Assembly (NCBI RefSeq): GCF_900497805.2
Contig: NW_020954616.1
Coordinates: forward strand, 1,337,732-1,401,731
From: Vombatus ursinus
Taxonomy: Eukaryota > Chordata > Mammalia > Diprotodontia > Vombatidae
Direction of reading: 5' to 3'
DNA: 64,000 nucleotides
The first letter of the stretch is position 1. Each line of letters opens with the position of its first letter. The notes beneath the pieces were generated by a model that worked only from the letters and a program-made list of their open reading frames with translations, was not told the DNA's origin and searched no databases. Position numbers and translations under genes: made by a program. Shown here in pieces: positions 58,030 through 64,000 of the stretch.

Positions 58030-58287
58030 TGTTGTTCAGCCATTTCAGTTTTTTTCAACTTTTAGTGACCCTTTTGCGGGTTTTCTTGGCAAAAATACTA
58101 GAGTGGCTTTGCCGTTTCCTTCTCCAGCTCATTTTACAAATGAGGAAATTGAGGCAAACAGGGTTAAGTGACTTGCCTAGGATCACACAGCTAGTAAGTG
58201 TTTGAGACCAGATTTGAACTCAGGAAGATGAGTCTTCCTGACTCTAGGACCTGCACTCTATCCACTGTGCCCCTTGGCTGCCCTGAC
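58030..58287 (-). mobile_element. tRNA SINE with RTE-type tail, full length
   Basis: Antisense: gttgttcagccatttcagtt, gggttttcttggcaaaaata, gatcacacagctagtaagtg, ctatccactgtgccccttgg. Confidence 0.92.
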
Positions 58288-59160
58288 AGGGGGTTATAGC
58301 CAGATAAATTAATGCTAGAGTTTTTGGTCAAGGAAGTGGAATGTGTACGTAATGGCAAGATCTCATCCCTGTGCACAACTGAGGTGGAGTGGAGGAGTAG
58401 GTCATAAAATTTGAGGAGACTAGAGGGATGGAAAGTTAGGATGTTTGTGGGAACATCACCATGAATGTTGAAGTCCCCCCCCAAAATAAGGGTAGGTATT
58501 GGGGAAGCGAAGAAGACAGTGCGGTAAGTGCTGAACTCCTTCAGAATGGAGGGAGAATGACCTGGGGTACATGTGTGTGAGCAAGGAGGGAATAACAGAT
58601 GATAGGCCCCGTGATCTGCAGAGGGTGAAAAGTTTTAATAGAGTGAACTTCAAAAGGGGAGAGCAGTTGCTCAAAGGGAGAATCTGGAAATGACAGTGAG
58701 GGGCAAGGGCCAGTGCACTGGGGGATGGAGGAGGAGGGCTGCACTGAGAGGACAGCCAGGGATTCAGCACTGTCTGGGAGAAGCTAGGTCTCAGTGAGAG
58801 CAAGTATCAAGGGAGTATGAGAGGAAGAGGTCCTGAGTGGAGAGAGGCTTGTTCATTAGGGATGGAAACCCAGAGGGCACATGCCAAGGGGGCAGGTGGG
58901 ACTGGAGTTGGACTTGACATGGGTGAAATAGGGCTGAGGAGGGTGATGAGAAAACAGAACGTGGGGGTGTTCATCATACGTTGAACTGTCGATGCTTGTT
59001 AAGTACATGATAAAAAAAAGAACTTTTAAGAAAAGTAGGTTGGAACCAAATTGTGGAGAGCCTTAAATGCCAGGCTAAAGAATTTATTTTATTTTATAGG
59101 TAACAAGGAGAGAGTAAAGTTTTTTAAGTAGGAGTGATATGATCAGACCTGAGAGATGGG
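58288..59160 (-). mobile_element. L2 LINE fragment, endonuclease region
   Basis: Minus strand gives MGGDFNIHGDVPTNILTFH, the GDFN-H motif of the L2 apurinic endonuclease, and further C-terminal LLKFYDLLLHSTSVVHRDE. Upstream LINE sequence continues to about 58860. A separate L2-like piece at 59030-59150 (ggagagccttaaatgccagg) follows. Confidence 0.82.
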
Positions 59161-59255
59161 TTGGAGAAGGGAATCTTGGGGGTGAGGGGAGGGTGCAAAC
59201 ACAGTTTTCTTTGTTCCTGACCCCCCCCCCACCCCATCCACTCCTAGTTACTCAC

Positions 59256-59327
59256 CTTTCTTTCTTTGTTTCCTGGAAAATACCACAGAATAAAGCACAT
59301 TTTCACTCTTCTTATCCTGAGGACTCA
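59256..59327 (-). CDS. FCRL6: FCRL6-like ITIM exon
   Basis: A 72-nt exon (phase 1 to phase 1) with acceptor tcaatctctccttccag and donor GTGAGT. Joined to the previous exon it reads VSPQDKKSENVLYSVVFSRK then QRKK. Human FCRL6 has VHHQKGKDEGVVYSVVHRTS at the same place. VLYSVV fits the V/I/L-x-Y-x-x-V/L inhibitory motif, which in human FCRL6 recruits SHP-2 when phosphorylated. This is the only ITIM seen in the recovered tail. It follows the CPVYTN exon by 1.5 kb. Confidence 0.88.
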
Positions 59328-59549
59328 CTGGAAGGAGAGATTGAGGTTTCGGAGATGACTCACCCAACCCAAGACCATGAATCCCACTCCCCTCTTTGAT
59401 TTCAGGCATGGATCAAGGTCTCTGGGGTTATCTTAGGGCACTTGAAAAGAGAAGGATAGTCTATGTGAGTATTATCACGATAGCACGGATGAGTAGAATA
59501 CAGTGGAGGCAAGGGAACTTGCTTTGGAAAAATGTGGGGCAAAAGAGGC

Positions 59550-59800
59550 TAAACCTCCCATAGATTACTAGGGCTAGAAGGGAACCTACCATTGCTCCAG
59601 TCCAACCTTCTCATTTTGTCTCTACTGAAATAGAGGTCCAGAGACCTTGCCCAGAATCACACATCTAGTTAGTTTAAAGTCAGGACTAAAACCCAGCTCT
59701 CCAGATTCTTAGATTACTATTCTTTCCCCTATACTCTGGAGGTGTCTAGTTCAAATTCACCATTTTATAGATTAGGAAACTAAGGCTGCCTAAGAGGTCA
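59550..59800 (-). mobile_element. MIR fragments in FCRL6-like intron
   Basis: Antisense: cccagaatcacacatctagt and ccattttatagattaggaaa. Confidence 0.65.
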
Positions 59801-59964
59801 GATGTCTTGTTCCTGGTCATGCTTAGAGTGAGTGGCAGTCAGGACTAGAAAGAACCTGGGTCTGCAGATGGCCAGGCCGGTACTTTTTGCACAACAGCAG
59901 GTAGATTGTGATGATCAGGTGTCTGTAGGTGACCAGGGATAGAAGTTGGGTCACAGGTGAGGGG

Positions 59965-60215
59965 GTGAAGAGCACTGGACCTAGTATCAGAAAGACCCAA
60001 GTTTGAATCTAGCCTTAGACACTTAGTCTGCTGTATGACCCTGGGCAAGTCACTTAATCTCTATTTGTTTCAGTTTCCTTAACTGGAAAATGAGGAAATC
60101 CTTCCCATTTGGGATCCCTCCCAAATTGTGAAGATTAAATTAAATATTTGTGAAGTGCTTAGCACAGTACTTAGGTACTATATGAATGCTAGTTATTATT
60201 ATTGTTGTTACTGTT
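59965..60215 (+). mobile_element. MIR/THER1-type CORE-SINE
   Basis: Sense: gaagagcactggacctagta, ctgtatgaccctgggcaagt, gtgaagtgcttagcacagta, ending in a tat/att tail. Confidence 0.85.
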
Positions 60216-60339
60216 ACAATGGAGGCTCTGTTCTTTTGCAATGCCTCCCGTCTTTCCCCTTTTCTACTACCAGCTGTGCCACGTCCATGCTTACTGCTCT
60301 CCATTTGCCTCTTGTTAAAAGATGTGTTGGCAAGAGAAG

Positions 60340-60480
60340 GAAAGATTCTGTCTACCTATGTGACCATGCACAAGTCACTTAACCTCTTTGACCCTCAAAG
60401 TGGGGATAATAATATGAATACCACCTAATACAAAAGGTTGTTGTGAGGAAGATATTCTGTAAACATTAAAATAAAGTGTG
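60340..60480 (+). mobile_element. MIR 3' part
   Basis: Sense: tgtgaccatgcacaagtcac and aggttgttgtgaggaagata. Confidence 0.65.
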
Positions 60481-60483
60481 AGT

Positions 60484-60735
60484 TTGTTGTTGTTCAATAC
60501 TTTCTGACTCTCTGTGACCCCATTTGTAGTTTTCTTGGCCAAGATACTGGTGTGGTTTGCCATTTCCTTCTCCAGCTCACTTTACAGATGAGGAAACTGA
60601 GGCAATAGGGTTAAGTGACTTGTCCAGGGTGACCCAGCTAGTAAGTGTCTGAGGCCAGATTTGAACTCAAGAAGAGGAGTCTTTTTGACTTCAGGCCCAG
60701 CACTGTATCTACTGCACCACCTAGATGCCTCTATG
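60484..60735 (-). mobile_element. tRNA SINE with RTE-type tail, full length
   Basis: Antisense: tttgttgttgttcaatactt, gtgaccccatttgtagtttt, gtgacccagctagtaagtgt, ctgcaccacctagatgcc. Confidence 0.92.
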
Positions 60736-60873
60736 TGAGTTATTGTTATTATTATTCCCCAGAAGTGCCTGAGGCAGCTCTAAGGTCCATGACTTCTTCA
60801 TCCTCCTTTTCAAAGAGGTATTTTCTCTGTCTCCAATGGACAGGCCGGTCCAGCAGAGCAGCTTGACCCTTAC

Positions 60874-60956
60874 CATTGGTATACACTGGACAAGACTCCA
60901 GGTCCTGTGATGAGGAGGCCTTAAGAGTTTCTGGAGTTCCTGGGATGAAAGGACCC
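60874..60956 (-). CDS. FCRL6: FCRL6-like cytoplasmic exon with CPVYTN motif
   Basis: An 83-nt exon with acceptor actctctgtttcttag and donor GTAAGG, entering in phase 2 and leaving in phase 1. It encodes GPFIPGTPETLKASSSQDLE then SCPVYTN, and the next exon supplies V. Human FCRL6 reads GPLPSQIPPTAPGGEQCPLYANV here. The shared frame, GP start and CP-Y-NV end identify the exon. VYTNV is a tyrosine motif of the Y-x-N type found in most FCRL tails. Both other frames are excluded by phase or by a stop. Confidence 0.85.
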
Positions 60957-62318
60957 CTAAGAAACAGAGAGTAATGAAAATGAACATTGAGGAAAGGTAA
61001 AGCTGTGAAACAGATTGTGGATTCTGGGCTGAGCTAGGAGAAGGGGAGTACTGGTTCACAGCGGGCTTAGGGTACTGTTCTGTTTGTGAGGGTTAACCCA
61101 TAGGGCTGTACACAGTTAGCTTTTATGAGATGATTTCTCCTAATAGTGTGGCCCAAGAGGAATCTTAAACCATGGGAAAGACGGAGAGTAGAGAACTAAA
61201 ATCAACGTCAGACTACTCAAGACAATTGGTACCTCAGAATCTTTTTAAAGAAGGACCAGGGATAGAGTCACAGCCAGGATTTCTGAAATTCAGCTAAGCT
61301 GGGTCGAGGGTAGAGTCTAAGTATAACCATTTCTATGTGTAGCTAATGTTGACTGAAAACAGAGGTCAGGGAATTGAGGAAGATAAACATTTGGGAAGGC
61401 CAATTTAAGAGGGAGCAGGGGTTGGAGTGAAGAACATTATGACCTAAGTACTGAACTGACTGGGGAGTAAGGAGAGTGAACTCAAAGTGTCTGGATGGCA
61501 ACAGCTAGAATCTGGACAGGGTGGAACAAATTTTAAAGGAGGAGAAGTGGTTGCTGAGTGATGGTGGCAGTAGAGAGCAAGGGGTATATTAAATCCTCTT
61601 CCCAGGCCCTGTGTGTCAGAAGGTGTAAGAGAAAGAATATCCAGTCTTGAAGAGGGTGACGAGTGATGTGATGTCTTCAGAAGAAAGCTAGGTTGCATTG
61701 AGTACCCAAAAAAGGGGAGGAATGTAGAAAGAAGAGATCTGGGATGAAGGGAAGTTTGTTAACCACAGAGGAGGGTCCTAGAAGACAGAGTGGAAAAGAG
61801 GACAAGGGAAGGACCAGGGAAGGCTGAGGTAGACAGGAATGAGAGTATGGGCCTTGAAGGTGGTGGAGAAGGCAGGACAGCCCTGGAAAAGACAGCTGTA
61901 TTTGGATGCAGTCTTTGGAAGTGGCTCATCTCCATCTTTCCCTGATGATCACGACCAGCAACTCTGCTTTCTTGACTTTTCCCAGGGTGACTTTTTCCTC
62001 CAAGGTGCAGTAGCCATAGTAGCAGAAAGGGCAGCCTGTTTTTTCCTCCTCTGCCACCACTGACTTTGTCTTCTCACCTTCTCCTGGGGTTGCCTTCCTG
62101 TCCAAACCCCATAGAGGTACAGGCCGGACAAGAACTATAATATATGATGTGTTGGGACTGTTGTGTATTAACTTTGGCAGGGGCAAGGTGATGCCCTGCC
62201 CTACTGAAGGCTCTCAGCAAGTTAGAGATTGGGTCATGGAGTTTATATAGCAGTTGGGCCGTTGCTGGTGTCTAAGGAATAGTCAATAACTTTCATAACG
62301 TGAAGGCAGCAGACTCAC
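60957..62318. other. FCRL6-like intron with L2-like sequence
   Basis: The stretch 61370-61900 resembles antisense L2 (gtaaggagagtgaactcaaa, ggaggagaagtggttgctga). The rest is unassigned. A minus frame at 61926-62186 has no domain that I can support. Confidence 0.45.
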
Positions 62319-62346
62319 CTGGCAGGATCTGGGGCAGCAGTTCCTT
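62319..62346 (-). CDS. FCRL6: FCRL6-like 28-nt juxtamembrane exon
   Basis: A 28-nt exon with acceptor acacttgattttacag and donor GTGAGT. Entering in phase 1 it encodes GTAAPDPA and leaves in phase 2, exactly what the exon at 60874-60956 requires; the junction codon is AGG, giving GTAAPDPAR then GPFIPG. FCRL3 has GTSATDHLR and FCRL1 has a SDPAR segment just after the membrane helix. Human FCRL6, as I recall its sequence, goes straight from RKA to GPLPSQ without it. The transmembrane and Ig exons must lie upstream, beyond the window, because none could be found between here and 64000. Confidence 0.68.
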
Positions 62347-63070
62347 CTGTAAAATCAAGTGTGTACAAAAATAACTAACAGGAACCCAATAGATATTTCA
62401 CTTGTGCTTTTGCCACATTTGTGTGTCTATGTTTCCATGGGAATGATTAGTCATAGAGAAGCTATGGAGTGGGGGCACATAGCAGCTATCTTCAATGATT
62501 TCAAATCCTATCTTGTAGAAGGGAGATTAGGCTTGTTCTGCATGGTCCCTGAGGTTAGAACCAGGAGCAGTTGTTTGGAGGTTCCAGAGAGACAGATTTT
62601 GGCTTGTCTTAAGGATAAAAGATCTAACAATGAATCATCAGAAAATGAAAAGGGCTGCTCCTGTAGCTGCTGAATTCTCCATCTCTGAAGGTTAAATAGA
62701 GGCTGATTTCTCTGTTTCCTCTCCTATCCTCTAGGCTTTAGGCCTCACCTCTGACAATGCTGACTCTGCCTCTGGATAAGCCATGGAACCTTTCAGTGCC
62801 TGGGCAACTAACTGTCTTGGACTCAAAATTGCAGGGCAGGTGCCAACTTGGGAGTTCCCTCACTGAGGAGTGCCCTACACCAACAAAAGCACAGGTCAGT
62901 CCTTATCCCTATTCCCCCACTGAAGAACTTGAGCAATTTCTTCTGGGATGGGGAGAGGCTGAAGGGAGGGGCTGACAACACAAGGAGAAGGTTCTGAAAA
63001 GGAGACAATCGGTTAGTACAGGGTGAGGGTGAGGGTTCTCTGTGACTGGTTAGAGACAAAGGCATTTGGG
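62347..63070. other. FCRL6-like intron, unassigned part
   Basis: Frames here on either strand (62359-62673, 62757-62975, 62823-63065) show no Ig fold, membrane helix or phased splice sites. Confidence 0.45.
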
Positions 63071-63078
63071 GTTAGATG

Positions 63079-63287
63079 CAGGGCTTCTTAACCTTTTTAG
63101 CGTGTGTCATGGACCCTTTTGGCAGTGTGTTGAAACCTATGGACCCCTTCTCAGAATAATGCTTTTAAATGCACAAAATAAAATACATAGGATTGCAAAG
63201 GAAGACAATTTATATTAAAAAACCAGATATTGAAATATTCAAACAAACAAACAAAAATAAGTACACAGACCCCAGCTTAGGAATCCC
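63079..63287. mobile_element. hAT-like small element (GGTTCTTAAC family)
   Basis: Starts cagggcttcttaaccttttt and ends cagaccccagcttaggaatc with cct, imperfect inverted ends. The core catggacccttttggcagtg and gcacaaaataaaatacatag match 18511-18702. Confidence 0.78.
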
Positions 63288-63328
63288 TATGAGTGGGAGA
63301 GGTTTAAGACATAACTATTAGCCTAGAG

Positions 63329-63498
63329 CAGGGGTGGGGAACCTGCAGCCTTAAGGCCTTCTAGGTCCTTAAGTTTGGCCTTTTGACTGAAACTAAATTT
63401 TACAGAACATATTGTAAAATTTGGTTTCAGTCAAATGGTTGCACTTAAGGACCTAGAAGGCCACATGCAGCCTTAAGGCCACAGTTTCCCCACCCCTG
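63329..63498. mobile_element. Palindromic hAT MITE, copy 4, with perfect target duplication
   Basis: The 170-bp element starts caggggtggggaacctgcag and ends agtttccccacccctg. The arms ttttgactgaaactaaattt and aaatttggtttcagtcaaat are inverted copies. It is flanked by gcctagag on both sides (63321-63328 and 63499-63506), a perfect 8-bp duplication of the form nnnTAnnn. No coding capacity. Confidence 0.95.
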
Positions 63499-63506
63499 GC
63501 CTAGAG

Positions 63507-63625
63507 GGATACATGGAGGATCAAATTAGACAAATGAATGTAAAGTATTTTCTAAACTGTAAAGTCCTGGAAAAAGGCAGCTATTACTGCTATAACTAGT
63601 ATTATTGTAACTGTTATTGATAAAC
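63507..63625 (+). mobile_element. MIR/THER1 tail fragment
   Basis: Reads ggatcaaattagacaaatga, atgtaaagtattttctaaac and ends in tattattg-like repeats, a sense CORE-SINE 3' end. Confidence 0.7.
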
Positions 63626-63744
63626 ACAAGGCACCATACACACTTTGGGTGAGGCTGCCCACTTGTGTGCATGGGCTTTGGGCTTGAGGGGTCTGAAGGA
63701 TTATTCCCCAATCCTCATTTCTTCCTCTGTCTTCCACTCCAGTC

Positions 63745-64000
63745 ACTTGAAGTTAAGATTGCTGGACACTGCTCTTAGTGTCCTGGGGAAGTTACTTAGC
63801 CTCATCTGCAAAATAAATGGGTTGGACTTGATGGTTTATGAAGTCCCTTTCAGGTCTACACCATTGGTCCGGTAAGAGTCAGAAGACTCTAGTTTGAGTC
63901 TGGGCTCTGGCATTTACCAGGTGTGTACATCCCTGTGGGAAAGTCACTCCTCTATTTTAAGGCTCCGTTGCTCATCTGTAATGTGGGAGGACTTGCCCTG
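63745..64000 (+). mobile_element. MIR-type SINEs at the window edge
   Basis: A sense scrap (cttagcctcatctgcaaaat, gttggacttgatggtttatg) is followed by a second sense copy (tctggcatttaccaggtgtg, tgctcatctgtaatgtggga) that runs off the window. Confidence 0.7.

Noticed and set aside
61926-62186. Minus-strand frame with CPFCYYGYCTLEEKVTLG, considered as an FCRL Ig domain (FYHEDVTLG-like)
   Set aside because: It lies between two cytoplasmic exons, where no Ig domain belongs, and lacks the YSCEA-type block and phased splice sites.
62823-63065. Candidate exon after ctccttttcag giving EPSPCVVSPSLQPLPIPEE
   Set aside because: It meets a stop before any good donor and has no membrane helix or family match.
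63552-63746. Minus-strand frame with a hydrophobic run (SITVTIILVIAVIAAFF) that could be the FCRL6 membrane exon
   Set aside because: The run comes from the tat/att-rich tail of a CORE-SINE, and there is no donor in the phase required by the 28-nt exon.

Overview
The window is mammalian genomic DNA, almost certainly from a marsupial. Three SINE families crowd it: old MIR/THER1-type CORE-SINEs, a tRNA SINE ending in an RTE/BovB-type tail, and a tRNA SINE ending in poly(A). L2, L1, CR1/L3 and RTE LINE pieces and small hAT elements fill most of the rest. No bacterial, viral or plasmid genes, CRISPR array or operon was seen. The SINE signatures are the ones I associate with marsupial genomes; the species cannot be told from sequence alone.

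Two immune-receptor genes of the immunoglobulin superfamily are present, both on the minus strand. SLAMF8 (17.8-28.3 kb) appears complete: a tentative signal-peptide exon, an IgV exon, an IgC2 exon, a transmembrane exon and a short cytoplasmic exon. All junctions have good splice sites and consistent phase, giving about 278 residues against 285 in human. The 3' half of an FCRL6-like gene (49.1-62.4 kb) shows only cytoplasmic-tail exons: a 28-nt exon, a CPVYTN exon, an ITIM exon (VLYSVV) and two tentative last exons. Its signal, Ig and membrane exons would lie beyond the right edge. Gene order and orientation (FCRL6 upstream of SLAMF8, same strand) match human 1q23.2, so this is a conserved SLAM/Fc-receptor-like neighbourhood.

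Layout: 1-2.0 kb, RTE and L1 fragments. 2-17.2 kb, gene-free sequence downstream of SLAMF8 with SINEs, an L1 3' end, L2, CR1/L3, an RTE endonuclease fragment and a clean hAT copy with 8-bp target duplication. 17.2-28.4 kb, SLAMF8, with a 10-N gap in intron 2 and a 600-bp TG-rich minisatellite in intron 1. 28.4-49 kb, the intergenic span between the genes, holding SINEs, L2, a probable solo LTR, an L1 3' end split by a palindromic MITE, and a repeat-poor stretch at 34.4-36.0 kb. 49-62.4 kb, FCRL6 tail exons in large repeat-filled introns. 62.4-64 kb, a hAT copy, a palindromic MITE with perfect target duplication, and SINE sequence.

Functionally, SLAMF8 is a myeloid surface receptor without tyrosine switch motifs, and FCRL6 is an ITIM-bearing lymphocyte receptor; nothing here shows that they act together. 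I found no convincing new multi-gene system. The most informative points are the marsupial-specific tail structures of the two receptors, the ambiguous start of SLAMF8, and the mobile-element record (hAT duplications, nested insertions, SINE tails matched to LINE tails). Repeat boundaries are read by eye and are good to about 10-30 bases unless a target duplication is given.
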